49,331 nucleotides of DNA, from NCBI GenBank assembly GCA_012837345.1, contig DURL01000059.1, positions 1 to 49,331 on the forward strand, written 5' to 3'. Of the stretch, positions 19,437 through 28,969 are shown one piece after another. A program made the translations under genes and the position numbers. Every line of letters begins with the position of its first letter. The stretch's first letter is position 1. This DNA comes from Bacteroidales bacterium. Lineage in GTDB: Bacteria > Bacteroidota > Bacteroidia > Bacteroidales > Dysgonomonadaceae. The notes below the pieces were generated by a model. It saw only the letters and a program-made list of their open reading frames with translations. It had not been told where the DNA came from and did no database searches.

Positions 19437-20284
19437 CTTGCATTGATTTCGGCGACGATGATTCCGGTGCAACTCTTTTGTCCCAGGGTATAGTCACTTA
19501 TCGTCTTTTCATCAATTTTCACTTTCTTCGCACTACTGGAGGCATGCAGAAAGGTGAGTGTCTCTCCTTTTCGGAAGGCGAAGCCCATATGGGTTGCATC
19601 CAGACCGTCGATGGCGGTAGTGAAAAGGACAACCGACATATGAGGGATTTGATCCGCCGCCGCTTCAAGCACTCCTTTAGGCAGATAGTGATATCCGCCT
19701 CTCCGGTTGACCATCTCCTCCATGGAGGCAATCCGATCCAGCATTGCATCATCCTCTTTCAGGCGGCTGTAAGCTTCACGGTGTGATGACATAAAGTGCA
19801 GTGCTTTCTCCTGATGTACCCCTCCCAGTGATGCAGATAGATTGCGCAGTACCCCCCTCTGCTCGTTCTCATGCAGCCAGTCGGTGGCATAGTGCAGCCG
19901 GGAGGCATAACCCTCAATCGTACCGTTGCGGTAGCGCAATGACTGCAACTCTTTCACAAAGATATCAAATGAGGGGTCATCACTCTTTACCATACCTGTT
20001 AATGCGAGCACCGTCTCCACAAAGGTAGTGCAGTCGAATGCCCGCAGGTTCACGGTCAGCTGCTCTTCGCTACTCTCTTCCAGCGTGTGGGCACGGTAGG
20101 GCTTGCCGACGAAAAAGAGCGCTGTCTTTTCCAGTATGGTTTGTAAAGAAGCCTCCCGATAGGGTTCGATGGCAGTGAGGTACTCATGGAAGATCTCCCG
20201 GTCACTCGGGCTGTATAGAGCGGTTGGCTGCGCGGACAACTGCGCGGCAGTCAGACAGAGGAGTATGAAGACCCCACTTTTCAT
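19424..20284 (-). CDS. DUF1460 amidase-like exported protein
   Basis: A 286-residue protein with a signal peptide ([14 protein letters not shown]) and the DUF1460 fold, an NlpC/P60-like cysteine peptidase. The probable nucleophile Cys is in the motif [16 protein letters not shown], and [19 protein letters not shown] likely holds the His. Family members cleave peptidoglycan amide bonds. Its ATG overlaps the aroC stop codon (ATGA), so it is translationally coupled to aroC although the two functions are unrelated. Confidence 0.88.
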   Translation of the reverse strand: MKSGVFILLCLTAAQLSAQPTALYSPSDREIFHEYLTAIEPYREASLQTILEKTALFFVGKPYRAHTLEESSEEQLTVNLRAFDCTTFVETVLALTGMVKSDDPSFDIFVKELQSLRYRNGTIEGYASRLHYATDWLHENEQRGVLRNLSASLGGVHQEKALHFMSSHREAYSRLKEDDAMLDRIASMEEMVNRRGGYHYLPKGVLEAAADQIPHMSVVLFTTAIDGLDATHMGFAFRKGETLTFLHASSSAKKVKIDEKTISDYTLGQKSCTGIIVAEINASYSK

Positions 20285-21348
20285 CTTGTAACATTTGCCA
20301 GCAGGTAGTGATCCAGCAGGGTGATGGCTGCCATCGCCTCCACGATGGGAACAGCACGAGGCAGCACACAGGGATCATGCCTTCCACGAGCCTTGATGGT
20401 AGTGTCGTTGCCCAGGATGTCAACCGTCTCTTGTTCCTGCAGGATGGTGGCTACCGGCTTGAAGGCCACCCGGAAGTAGATATCCTGACCGTTGGAGATG
20501 CCGGCCTGAATACCCCCTGAGTGATTTGTGCGGGTGTTGATCTTCCCCCCGTCATTGAAAAAGTGATCGTTCACCTCCGAGCCACGCTGCTCCACGTTGA
20601 AACCGCTGCCATACTCGAACCCTTTCACCGCGTTGATGCTCAGCATGGCTGAACCGAGCGAGGCGTGCAGCTTTCCGAAGACCGGTTCACCCAGACCTAC
20701 CGGCACACCGCTGGCCACGCAGGTGATCACACCACCGATGGTATCGCCCTGGTAACGCACCTCCTGAATCAGCTTTACCATCCGTTCCGCCGTTTCGGGA
20801 TCGGGACAGCGAACCATGTTCTCTTCTGTCAATGAGAGATCATAAGCCTTATAATCATGCTCCAGCCGTATGGGTCCCACCTGCGAGGTGAAGGCACGGA
20901 TCTGGATGCCCAGCTGTTTGAGATACAGTTTGGCCACTGCACCTGCCACCACGCGCGCGATGGTTTCACGCGCAGAGGAACGCCCCCCTCCCCGATGATC
21001 ACGGTGCCCATATTTCAGGTGATAGGTATAGTCGGCATGTGAGGGACGGTAGACCTTTTTCAGGTGATCGTAGTCGGATGATTGCTGGTTTTCGTTTCGA
21101 ATGAGGAAACCGATGGGTGCACCGGTACTTCTACCCTCGAAGATGCCGGAGAGAAACTCCACCCTGTCCGATTCCTTGCGGGGTGTGGTGATACGTGACT
21201 GACCGGGACGACGCCGGTCGAGCTCCGCCTGAATGAAATCCATATCAATCTCCAGGCCGGGGGGACAGCCATCGATCACGCCCCCCACGGCGGCACCATG
21301 TGACTCGCCGAAGGAGGTTAACCGGTAAAGTGTGCCAAAACTATTCAT
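20281..21348 (-). CDS. aroC: Chorismate synthase
   Basis: A 355-residue chorismate synthase, which makes chorismate from EPSP with reduced FMN, the last step of the shikimate pathway. Conserved parts are [54 protein letters not shown] and [13 protein letters not shown]. The start at 21348 (MNSFGTLYR) is preferred to 21360. It lies 15 bp after slyD and overlaps the DUF1460 gene, inside a long minus-strand run. Confidence 0.97.
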   Translation of the reverse strand: MNSFGTLYRLTSFGESHGAAVGGVIDGCPPGLEIDMDFIQAELDRRRPGQSRITTPRKESDRVEFLSGIFEGRSTGAPIGFLIRNENQQSSDYDHLKKVYRPSHADYTYHLKYGHRDHRGGGRSSARETIARVVAGAVAKLYLKQLGIQIRAFTSQVGPIRLEHDYKAYDLSLTEENMVRCPDPETAERMVKLIQEVRYQGDTIGGVITCVASGVPVGLGEPVFGKLHASLGSAMLSINAVKGFEYGSGFNVEQRGSEVNDHFFNDGGKINTRTNHSGGIQAGISNGQDIYFRVAFKPVATILQEQETVDILGNDTTIKARGRHDPCVLPRAVPIVEAMAAITLLDHYLLANVTR

Positions 21349-21363
21349 ACCGCTACTCAATCT

Positions 21364-21960
21364 TTAGCAGTTGCACCCGGAGCCACAGCCACCACCGGAG
21401 CCGGAGCCACAATCGCAACCCTCACTCTCACCGTCGCCGCAACCGCAGCCGTCAGAGCCGCAGCCACCGCCACCGCCGGAGAAGAGGGCAGCGATCTCCT
21501 CGGCAGAAGCATCCCTGACACCTGTTACGGTTCCCTCAAAATGCATCAGTTCGCCCGCCAACGGATGGTTGAAGTCCATGGTCACTGTCTCTGCACCAAT
21601 CGACACTACCGATCCGGAGAGGCGATTGCCGGAAGAGTCCATCATGGGAACAGTGTTGCCTTCAAACAGCACATTCTCATCGATCTTACCGTCGATCTCA
21701 AAGATCGACTTGGGCAGATCCAGCACTTTTTCCTCGTCATAATCGCCGTAAGCTTCCTCGGGAGTGAGATGGAAGGAGAAGGTATCTCCTTCGGCAAGAC
21801 CATCGATCTGTTTCTCAAAAGCCTCCAGCATGGAGTTGGTACCGTAGATAAACTCCAGCGGGCGTTCGGCAGTAGCCTGCTCCATCAGCTCACGTTCCTC
21901 TCCTTCACCCACGTTCAGGTCGTAGGTGAGTGTGACATATTTGTTGTCTGTAATTTTCAT
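21364..21960 (-). CDS. slyD: SlyD-like FKBP peptidyl-prolyl isomerase with all-Cys metal-binding tail
   Basis: A 198-residue SlyD-type FKBP. The FKBP domain (residues 1-70 and 130-150) is split by an insert-in-flap chaperone domain, with the motifs YGTNSMLEAFEKQIDGLAEGD, EEAYGDYDEEKV and MDFNHPLAGE. After about residue 160 the chain becomes a Gly/Cys-rich tail with eight cysteines in CGCG, CDC and CNC groupings and no histidine. Such tails bind Ni or Zn in E. coli SlyD, where His is also frequent. The start at 21960 (MKITDNKYV) matches the family. It is directly upstream of aroC. Confidence 0.92.
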   Translation of the reverse strand: MKITDNKYVTLTYDLNVGEGEERELMEQATAERPLEFIYGTNSMLEAFEKQIDGLAEGDTFSFHLTPEEAYGDYDEEKVLDLPKSIFEIDGKIDENVLFEGNTVPMMDSSGNRLSGSVVSIGAETVTMDFNHPLAGELMHFEGTVTGVRDASAEEIAALFSGGGGGCGSDGCGCGDGESEGCDCGSGSGGGCGSGCNC

Positions 21961-22028
21961 CTTTCTGTTTTTATTAATAGGTGTATATATTGGCTGCAGA
22001 CGTTGTAACAATCGGCTTCATCTGATGT

Positions 22029-23201
22029 TTATCCATCGATGGCTTTTTTCAGTTTATTAAGAGCTTTTACCAGGTTGCTGCGCGGTGTACCCACATTGAG
22101 CCTCATGAAGCCCTCACCTCCGGGGCCGAACATCGTCCCGTCATTCAGAGCCAGGCCGGCACCCACCACGAACAGTTTCACCAGCTCACTTCTGGAGAGA
22201 CCCAGTCCCCGGCAGTCGAGCCATACCAGGAAGGAGGCTTCCGGCTGCATGACACGGATCTGGGGGATCTGCTCCTTTAGAAACTGATCCACATAATCGA
22301 TGTTCTCCTGCACGTATGCCAGCATCTCATCCAACCAATCCTCGCACTGATTATAGGCAGCCGTCGTGGCAGTATAGGCAAAGAGAGTGCCCTGGTTCAG
22401 TTCGCGAGGCTCCAGATAGGAGAGGTATTGCTCCCGTATGGTTTTGTCGGGGATCACGGCAAAAGAGCTGACGATACCTGCAATGTTAAAGGTCTTACTG
22501 GGAGCCATCAGTGTCAGTGAGTTGGAGAGCGCTTTCTCCGATGCACAGGCAAAGGGGATATGTTGGTAACCGGGCAATGTCAGGTCGGCATGAATCTCAT
22601 CAGAGACCACAAAGACACCATACTCATGGCATATCTCCGCCAAATCTCTCAGCTCTTCGCGTGTCCAGCCCCTGCCTCCGGGATTGTGCGGATTACAGAG
22701 GATCAGCATCTTGCATCGCTGATGGGTAAGGATATCACGAAGCCCTTCCAGGTCCATCCGGTATCTCCCCTCCTCCAGCAGCAGCGGGTTGTGTATCACC
22801 TCTCTACCCAATGCGTTTGTCACCAGACTAAAGGGGTGGTACACAGGAGGTTGAATGATCACCTTATCTCCTTTACCGGTGAACTGATCGATGGCAAAGG
22901 CAAATCCCTTCACCACTCCCGGCACAAAACAGACAGCCTCTCTCTCCACCTGCCAGTCATGTCGTCTCTCAAGCCATCCGGTGATAGAACGGTAATAGGC
23001 ATCGGGAGCGATGGTGTACCCATAGATCTCATGGTTCACTCTCTCCTTGAGTGCATCGACGATAGCTGGTGGTGACTTGAAGTCCATGTCAGCCACCCAG
23101 AGGGGTAACAGGTCATCCCGACCAAAGACCGCTTTCATCTTTTCCAGTTTCACACAATCGCTGCCGCGCCTGTCAATTGTTTCATCAAAATTATACTGCA
23201 T
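22029..23201 (-). CDS. patB: PatB/MalY-type PLP-dependent C-S lyase
   Basis: A 390-residue fold-type I PLP enzyme of the PatB/MalY group, which cleaves cystathionine or cysteine-S conjugates. The opening NFDETIDRRGSDCVKLEKMK and LPLWVADMDFKSPPAI are the family signature. The PLP contacts are LCNPHNPGGRGWT, VVSDEIHADLTL and the Schiff-base Lys in MAPSKTFNIAG. It probably contributes to methionine or cysteine metabolism. It sits between the DUF3316-like gene (34 bp) and slyD (68 bp) on the same strand. Confidence 0.92.
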   Translation of the reverse strand: MQYNFDETIDRRGSDCVKLEKMKAVFGRDDLLPLWVADMDFKSPPAIVDALKERVNHEIYGYTIAPDAYYRSITGWLERRHDWQVEREAVCFVPGVVKGFAFAIDQFTGKGDKVIIQPPVYHPFSLVTNALGREVIHNPLLLEEGRYRMDLEGLRDILTHQRCKMLILCNPHNPGGRGWTREELRDLAEICHEYGVFVVSDEIHADLTLPGYQHIPFACASEKALSNSLTLMAPSKTFNIAGIVSSFAVIPDKTIREQYLSYLEPRELNQGTLFAYTATTAAYNQCEDWLDEMLAYVQENIDYVDQFLKEQIPQIRVMQPEASFLVWLDCRGLGLSRSELVKLFVVGAGLALNDGTMFGPGGEGFMRLNVGTPRSNLVKALNKLKKAIDG

Positions 23202-23235
23202 AACAAATTTTTGTTTTGGTAATCACATCCTTTCC

Positions 23236-24084
23236 TTAACGGTAATAACTGCTAAGAATGGAGGGATTATTCCGCACCATTTTGCCACCAAAATGGAGTG
23301 ATTCGAAGGCCATCCCGATCACAAACTGATGAGTGATGATTCGGGTGACCAGCTGATTCACATCGGTTCGGTAGAAATCACCCAGGTAACCGGTACGCAG
23401 AGTGATGTTTCGTATGGGGATATCAATAGTAAAATAGTTTCTCAAAGCCAGCTGGTTATGAAAGGAGCCAAAATGGACCGTCCCCCTGTTGTTACCCAGC
23501 GTGAAAATCTCGTAATAGGAATGGCCATACTCCGGTGAGAAGAACATGCCGGCAAAGGGGGAGGATAGCTGCCATCGGAAGGTGAGATCGTTCCAGCGAT
23601 AGAGCGCCATTGCCGAGAGCTGCAGGTTGACCGCCGTTTTCAGTGATCCGGGGTTGTTGGAGTTACGCACGTTGTAAATACCGCCCAGCGACAGGGCAGC
23701 ACCTCCTCCACCCATCAGTGTGAGATGATCTGTTCTCAGCAGAGGATAGAAACCGGTCAGATGGTACCGGATTTCACCATAATATTCTGAAGCAGAAGCG
23801 GTGGGATTCTTCGTGACAGCAGTCTGTATCTGAAACTGCTGTTGCATCAGCAGCTTCCCCCCGAGATAGGGAGAGGCTTTGATCCGATCATGCAGCTGCG
23901 AGATACTCACACCATCATAGGTAAGCGGAGAGAGATAACTATCTGAAAGAAAAGCCTTACCAACAGTGAAGAGGGTGGAATGGTTCACGGTAGGCAGAGG
24001 CGTGGCCTCAGGATCCTGCGCTTGTGCAGGAAACCCAAAGCTAAGGGTGAACCCTATGAGTGCCAGTATCGTTGTTCTCTTCAT
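23236..24084 (-). CDS. Outer membrane beta-barrel protein, DUF3316-like
   Basis: A 282-residue exported protein with a signal peptide (MKRTTILALIGFTLSFGFPAQAQ). The mature part has alternating hydrophobic residues and many Tyr, Asn and Gly, as in small beta-barrels. The opening HSTLFTVGKAFLSDSYLSPL resembles DUF3316, a Bacteroidetes outer-membrane family; I am fairly but not fully sure of this name. It lies 37 bp after parC and 34 bp before patB. No function is known. Confidence 0.7.
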   Translation of the reverse strand: MKRTTILALIGFTLSFGFPAQAQDPEATPLPTVNHSTLFTVGKAFLSDSYLSPLTYDGVSISQLHDRIKASPYLGGKLLMQQQFQIQTAVTKNPTASASEYYGEIRYHLTGFYPLLRTDHLTLMGGGGAALSLGGIYNVRNSNNPGSLKTAVNLQLSAMALYRWNDLTFRWQLSSPFAGMFFSPEYGHSYYEIFTLGNNRGTVHFGSFHNQLALRNYFTIDIPIRNITLRTGYLGDFYRTDVNQLVTRIITHQFVIGMAFESLHFGGKMVRNNPSILSSYYR

Positions 24085-24121
24085 TGATTCTACCAGTTGA
24101 CTATTTCCGTGGTGGGTGGCG

Positions 24122-26818
24122 TCAGAACAGTTTCATCTGACCGGTAATCTCATCGCGTAGATCCGCATCGGAGAGTGGGGTCTCCCCATTCTCATCTTCA
24201 ATCTCCACCTTCATCGACTCCTGTTGTTCCGGTTCCGGCTCCGGGAAGCGGGTTGGCTCAAGTTCTTCAACCTCCCTGACCTCGTAGTTGGAGAGTCGTT
24301 TACCCTTTGCCTTGTAACTCTTCACGCCGATGAAATCATCCACCTCGATCACCAGTGGCTCACGATAATCATCGTTACCGCCAAAGATAACCTTTACTCG
24401 CGGAAATACCACATCTGTCAGCAAAAATAATCGGGAGGCAGGGTTGTTACCCAGGAAGCTGAGGGGCTTCTCTGAAGCATCGAAAGTGAATCGTTTCAGG
24501 TAAGCATATCCCTGGTCCGCATCGAACAGTGCGGCAGACCATACCTTGTTGCCGTCATACTTCTCAATATGACGGATGTCAGTAGGAAAATGGTTGGAGA
24601 GATCGAAATTGCAAATGTGAAACTCGCCTCTTTCGCTCACCACCACGATCTTGTCATCACCCTGGAATTCGCCCAGGTATTTGCCGCCCCCCTCATAATT
24701 GAGACGCAACACATCAGGATCGAACCATACCTTACGCCCACCCAGCGTAGAAACACCTTTATGTTTGAGCTGTATGCGGTGGATCTCAGCCTTGGTGAGG
24801 ATATTCCCCATAGCGTTTCGGCCCTTGATGTCTATCTCACTGAAATCTTTTTCAAACTGCAGCACACGCAGTCGCGGCTTGGGTTTGAGGATCACCTTGA
24901 TGGTTTCTGCTTCCCCGTTGGGATTGGAGCTGAAGTAAGCGATGCGGGAGCCGGCTGTTCCCTTGGTCAGGTCATACTCCTTGTCGCGGGTCACTCCTGT
25001 CACCGGAAAACGTTTGATGTAATGGGGTGATGACCTGCCATCACGGTAGACCACGTTATAGATGGTACGATTGTCATTCTTCTTGAATACGTTGGCATAA
25101 AGAATGTTCTTGCCCACGAACATCTTTTCACTCACCTTCACCACCTTATACTTTCCATCCTTGAAAAAGAGGATGACATCATCGATGTCAGAGCAGTTAC
25201 AGACGAATTCATCTTTCTTCAAAGCGGTACCGATGAATCCCTCCTCACGGTTGACATATAGTTTTTCATTGGCCTCGGCCACTTTCACGGCCTCGATGTT
25301 CTCAAAGCTGCGTATCTCGGTGCGGCGTGGATAGTTTTTCCCGTACCGCTCCTTCAGCATCAGGTACCAGGCAATGGTATAGTCGGTAAGGTTGTTGAGG
25401 TTGTGATCGATCTCGCCGATCTCTTCCGCCAGGCGTGCGATCAGCTCGTTCGACTTGTCAGTGTTGAATTTCAGAATGCGCGCCATTTTGATCTCCATAA
25501 GCCGGAGAATGTCGTCGCGGTTGATCTCACGGATGAAAGAGGGTTTGAACGGTTCCAGCCGTTTGTCGATGTGTGAGATTGCCTTATCCATGTTGACGGC
25601 GTTCTCAAACTCACGATCCTTGTAGATCCGCTCCTCAATGAATATCTTCTCCAGTGAAGCAAAAAGCAACGCTTCCTGCTTCTCCTCCTTCTCTATCTCC
25701 AGTTCCCTGCGCAGGTAATGACGCGTATTATCGACTGATACACGTAACACATCGCTCACGGTGAGGAAGTGAGGTTTGTCCTCGTCGATCACACAACAGT
25801 TGGGAGAGATGCTGATCTCACAATCGGTGAAAGCATAAAGGGCATCGATGGTTTTATCGGAGGAGACACCCGGTGCCAGCTGCACCTGTATCTCCACATT
25901 CTGGGCAGTGATGTCGTCCACCTTCCTGATCTTGATCTTCCCCTTCTCATTAGCTTTGAGGATTGAGTCGACGACACTGGCGGTGGTCCTGCCATAGGGT
26001 ATATCTTTGATGACCAACGTCTTACTGTCAAGCTTCTGGATGGTGGCACGCACCTTCACCGATCCGCCCCGTTCACCGTCGTTATACTTCTCCACATCGA
26101 TATAACCACCTGTCTGAAAATCGGGGAAGAGTGTAAAATCCTTTTCTTCAAGGTGAGCGATGGATGCATCACACAGCTCGTTGAAGTTGTGTGGCAGGAT
26201 CTTGGAAGAGAGCCCCACGGCGATCCCCTCTGCACCTTGTGCCAGCAAGAGCGGGAACTTGGAGGGAAGGGTTACCGGCTCCTTGTTTCTGCCGTCGTAG
26301 GAAGGTTTCCACTCGGTGGTCTTGGGATTGAACAGCACCTCGAGGGCGAACTTCGTAAGGCGTGCTTCGATGTAACGAGGAGCAGCGGCACCGTCACCGG
26401 TAAGGATATTTCCCCAGTTACCCTGTGAGTCGACCAGCAGATCTTTTTGTCCCAGCTGCACCAGTGCATCTCCAATGGAGGCGTCTCCATGGGGGTGGTA
26501 TTGCATGGTGTTGCCAATGATGTTGGCCACCTTGTTGTAGCGACCGTCATCCATCCTTTTCATGGCATGCAGGATGCGTCGTTGTACCGGTTTCAGACCG
26601 TCGGAGATGTGGGGCACTGCCCGTTCCAGGATCACGTAGGAGGCATAATCCAGAAACCAGTTCTGGTACATTCTGGATAGGTTGAGTGTGCTATCCTCAC
26701 CCAGTCGTACCGGTATCTTGCCATCGGTCATGCTTTTCCCGGTAAGAATTGAATCAGCCTCCTCCCTGGCTTCCTCTTTGTCTTTGATGTCGTCGTCGTT
26801 CGTTTGTTTAGGAGACAT
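24122..26818 (-). CDS. parC: DNA topoisomerase IV subunit A
   Basis: An 898-residue type IIA topoisomerase A subunit. The catalytic tyrosine is Tyr149 in APRYIEAR, preceded by the winged-helix segment YHPHGDASIGDALV. The C-terminal half has the beta-pinwheel repeats of DNA-wrapping domains. GyrA and ParC are hard to tell apart here, but the N-terminal charged extension, LSRMYQNWFLDYASYVILER and the lack of an obvious GyrA box favour ParC. It unlinks daughter chromosomes. A strong promoter lies at 26910-26940, and the following minus-strand genes down to 19424 are closely spaced. Confidence 0.9.
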   Translation of the reverse strand: MSPKQTNDDDIKDKEEAREEADSILTGKSMTDGKIPVRLGEDSTLNLSRMYQNWFLDYASYVILERAVPHISDGLKPVQRRILHAMKRMDDGRYNKVANIIGNTMQYHPHGDASIGDALVQLGQKDLLVDSQGNWGNILTGDGAAAPRYIEARLTKFALEVLFNPKTTEWKPSYDGRNKEPVTLPSKFPLLLAQGAEGIAVGLSSKILPHNFNELCDASIAHLEEKDFTLFPDFQTGGYIDVEKYNDGERGGSVKVRATIQKLDSKTLVIKDIPYGRTTASVVDSILKANEKGKIKIRKVDDITAQNVEIQVQLAPGVSSDKTIDALYAFTDCEISISPNCCVIDEDKPHFLTVSDVLRVSVDNTRHYLRRELEIEKEEKQEALLFASLEKIFIEERIYKDREFENAVNMDKAISHIDKRLEPFKPSFIREINRDDILRLMEIKMARILKFNTDKSNELIARLAEEIGEIDHNLNNLTDYTIAWYLMLKERYGKNYPRRTEIRSFENIEAVKVAEANEKLYVNREEGFIGTALKKDEFVCNCSDIDDVILFFKDGKYKVVKVSEKMFVGKNILYANVFKKNDNRTIYNVVYRDGRSSPHYIKRFPVTGVTRDKEYDLTKGTAGSRIAYFSSNPNGEAETIKVILKPKPRLRVLQFEKDFSEIDIKGRNAMGNILTKAEIHRIQLKHKGVSTLGGRKVWFDPDVLRLNYEGGGKYLGEFQGDDKIVVVSERGEFHICNFDLSNHFPTDIRHIEKYDGNKVWSAALFDADQGYAYLKRFTFDASEKPLSFLGNNPASRLFLLTDVVFPRVKVIFGGNDDYREPLVIEVDDFIGVKSYKAKGKRLSNYEVREVEELEPTRFPEPEPEQQESMKVEIEDENGETPLSDADLRDEITGQMKLF

Positions 26819-26909
26819 AGATCAGTGTATATACGAAATAACAGCCCCCGTAAACGATGCAGAGGGCCTTGTGCATATTCTGTGGTGAAATGTTCAATAA
26901 AAAATTGCC

Positions 26910-26940
26910 CAAAGATAAGAAAATTGAGGATACTTTCAAA
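26910..26940 (-). promoter_or_regulatory. Promoter for parC and the following run
   Basis: The minus strand reads TTTG, 19 bases, TATCTTTG, a perfect Bacteroidetes promoter, 91 bp before the parC start codon. The genes from parC to the DUF1460 amidase have gaps of at most 68 bp, so this promoter may serve all of them. Confidence 0.75.
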
Positions 26941-27000
26941 AGCAAAAAGGGATAGCCTGTAAACTACTTTTGTGGAAAACTGTTTAATAGGTGTGGTCAT

Positions 27001-27033
27001 TTTACCATGACACTCTTTTTTTTGATATATTTG
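27001..27033 (+). promoter_or_regulatory. Promoter for the M48 lipoprotein gene
   Basis: TATATTTG at 27026-27033 matches the -7 consensus, with TTTA 21 bases upstream as an imperfect -33 element. It lies 62 bp before the ATG and faces away from the parC promoter. Confidence 0.6.
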
Positions 27034-27095
27034 CCCTGACGGTCATCAAATAATTTTTGATACACATCGGCATCAAACCCTTAGCGAAGAATAAT

Positions 27096-28016
27096 ATGAA
27101 ACAAAAGAATCCTCTCACATCCATCCGGTACACCATCACTCTGTTGCTGACCGGGCTACTGTTATCCTCCTGCGGCAGTGTTCCCTTTACCGGAAGAAGA
27201 CAACTACAACTGGTATCCAATGAAGAAGTGATCGCATTAAGTCTGCAACAGTACCAGGAGTTCATCCGTACTGCACCATTGGAAAGCGGCACTGCCGATG
27301 CACAGATGGTCACCCGCATCGGGAGCCGCATCGCCAAAGCGGTGGAGACCTTCTACACCAATAACGGCTATCAGTCGGAGCTGGAAAACTATGCCTGGGA
27401 GTTCAAGCTGGTGAAAGAGAACAGCGTGAACGCATTCGCCATGCCGGGTGGCAAGGTGGTGATCTATACCGGTCTGCTTCCGGTGACACAGACAGAGGAA
27501 GCGCTTGCTGTCGTGATCGGACATGAGATCGCCCATGTGATCGCCCGTCATTCCAATGAACGGTTAAGCCAGCAGGTCGCACTTCAATATGGAGGTGCCA
27601 TTGCCGGGGGGCTGCTGGGCAACTCACAGGCGATGCAACAACTGGGCAGCACCGTGTTTGGTCTGGGCGCACAGTTTGGGGTGATGATGCCCTATGCGCG
27701 CAAGCAGGAGTATGAAGCCGATGAGATTGGTCTGATTGTGATGGCCATGGCCGGTTATAACCCACAAGTAGCGGTGCCCTTCTGGACCAGGATGGCGCAG
27801 AACTCACAGGGAGGAGAAGTACCAGAGTTTCTGAGCACCCACCCCACCGACAGCAAACGTATCGCCCGCATCAATGAGATCATGCCACAGGTGCTCACCT
27901 ACTACAAGGGTGCCGGTGTACAGAATACTACCTCCACACCGATTGAGACCAAAGCAGCAGTACCTGCCGGGAGTGACACAAAGAAGGCCAGAACATCAGA
28001 GGAGTGGTCGTTCTGA
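27096..28016 (+). CDS. M48-family zinc metallopeptidase lipoprotein
   Basis: A 306-residue exported peptidase. The start at 27096 gives a signal peptide with lipobox LLSSC, acylated Cys26. The zincin motif HEIAH has His143, Glu144 and His147, and the third ligand lies in the later EYEADEIGL segment. It is of the BepA/LoiP-like periplasmic class with no membrane-spanning helices, which clear misfolded outer membrane proteins. The C-terminus is polar. It stands alone between divergent and convergent neighbours. Confidence 0.92.
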   Translation: MKQKNPLTSIRYTITLLLTGLLLSSCGSVPFTGRRQLQLVSNEEVIALSLQQYQEFIRTAPLESGTADAQMVTRIGSRIAKAVETFYTNNGYQSELENYAWEFKLVKENSVNAFAMPGGKVVIYTGLLPVTQTEEALAVVIGHEIAHVIARHSNERLSQQVALQYGGAIAGGLLGNSQAMQQLGSTVFGLGAQFGVMMPYARKQEYEADEIGLIVMAMAGYNPQVAVPFWTRMAQNSQGGEVPEFLSTHPTDSKRIARINEIMPQVLTYYKGAGVQNTTSTPIETKAAVPAGSDTKKARTSEEWSF

Positions 28017-28080
28017 TTTAGAGAACCACCTGCCGGTCAAATATGATTCATCTATCAGTAGGCGATGTAGCACTCAGAAA

Positions 28081-28117
28081 TAAAAAAAAGCGATACTCCA
28101 TTCATCCGGAATACCGC
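28081..28117 (-). terminator. Terminator after the bamD-rpoZ-DUF4293 group
   Basis: On the minus strand GCGGTATTCC pairs with GGAGTATCGC (two mismatches) around an 8-nt loop, followed by a T-run. It lies 24 bp after the DUF4293 stop codon. Confidence 0.7.
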
Positions 28118-28140
28118 TACTGTACGAATCAAATATCTTC

Positions 28141-28596
28141 TTATCCTCTTAACCGGTTCAATGAACGAACCAGTGCTTCGTCAGCGCCAATCTTGCGGAT
28201 GGCCAGGATGGTCAGGATGATGGCAATCACCGGCATGATGACTCCAATCCCCACGCTCCGGAATTGCAAATTCTCCACCGGATAGACCTGATAGAGGACA
28301 AAGCCGAAGAAGAGATAAAAACCAACCATGATTACCATGTTAAAGATCGACAGCCTGATCTGCAGCATTCTGTTTTTGTAGAGGAAGAGGGTCACCATCG
28401 AAAGAAGGGAACTGATGGCACCAATGACGAATAGGCCCCAGGTGGAGTCGGTGAGCGTACCGTTGAGGTAGATACCCATTGCTTCAAACAACACCTCATC
28501 ACTGTTGTAGATGAATGTAGCGAGGGGGCTCACCGATGCAACCAGCATGGCTGCAGCCGCCAATAACAAAAAAAGTGACTGAATACGTTGCAACAT
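28141..28596 (-). CDS. DUF4293 membrane protein
   Basis: A 151-residue protein with four membrane helices, opening MLQRIQSLFLLLAAAAMLVA as DUF4293 proteins do. It lies 4 bp after rpoZ and forms the last gene of the bamD-rpoZ-DUF4293 set, an arrangement common in Bacteroidetes. The function is unknown. Confidence 0.9.
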   Translation of the reverse strand: MLQRIQSLFLLLAAAAMLVASVSPLATFIYNSDEVLFEAMGIYLNGTLTDSTWGLFVIGAISSLLSMVTLFLYKNRMLQIRLSIFNMVIMVGFYLFFGFVLYQVYPVENLQFRSVGIGVIMPVIAIILTILAIRKIGADEALVRSLNRLRG

Positions 28597-28600
28597 AAGC

Positions 28601-28933
28601 TCAGAATAACTCTTTCTCTTTGGCGGGGTTACGATAAAATATCTCTCCTTCTTTCCACTCTTCGATAGCCATCAAAGAGGGTTTGGGTAGCTTTTCATAG
28701 AAACGTGAAATCTCGATCTGTTCGTGATTCTCGAACACCTCTTCCAGATTGTCACTATAGGATGCAAACTCCTGAAGCTTGGTATCCAGATCACGTTTCA
28801 TCTCAATAGAGAGCTGGTTGGCTCTTTTGCTGATGATACGGACCATCTCGTAGACATTTCCTACCGGTTCCGACAACTTCATCACATCACGGGTTTCCGT
28901 GTTGGTGTTTGCAGCAATTTTTCTGTAATCCAT
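28601..28933 (-). CDS. rpoZ: RNA polymerase omega subunit, Bacteroidetes type
   Basis: A 110-residue protein with the Bacteroidetes omega pattern: NVYEMVRIISKRANQLSIEM corresponds to the conserved omega helix that binds the beta-prime C-terminus, and the tail ends EEWKEGEIFYRNP. It assists RNA polymerase assembly and may mediate ppGpp binding. It lies 36 bp downstream of bamD and 4 bp upstream of the DUF4293 gene. Confidence 0.9.
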   Translation of the reverse strand: MDYRKIAANTNTETRDVMKLSEPVGNVYEMVRIISKRANQLSIEMKRDLDTKLQEFASYSDNLEEVFENHEQIEISRFYEKLPKPSLMAIEEWKEGEIFYRNPAKEKELF

Positions 28934-28969
28934 TGTTGTATAACTAATTTATTGAATGATCATTATTTG

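Noticed and set aside
21371-21742. Proline/glutamate-rich plus-strand frame
   Set aside because: It is antisense to the Gly/Cys tail of slyD; its composition is a mirror of that tail.
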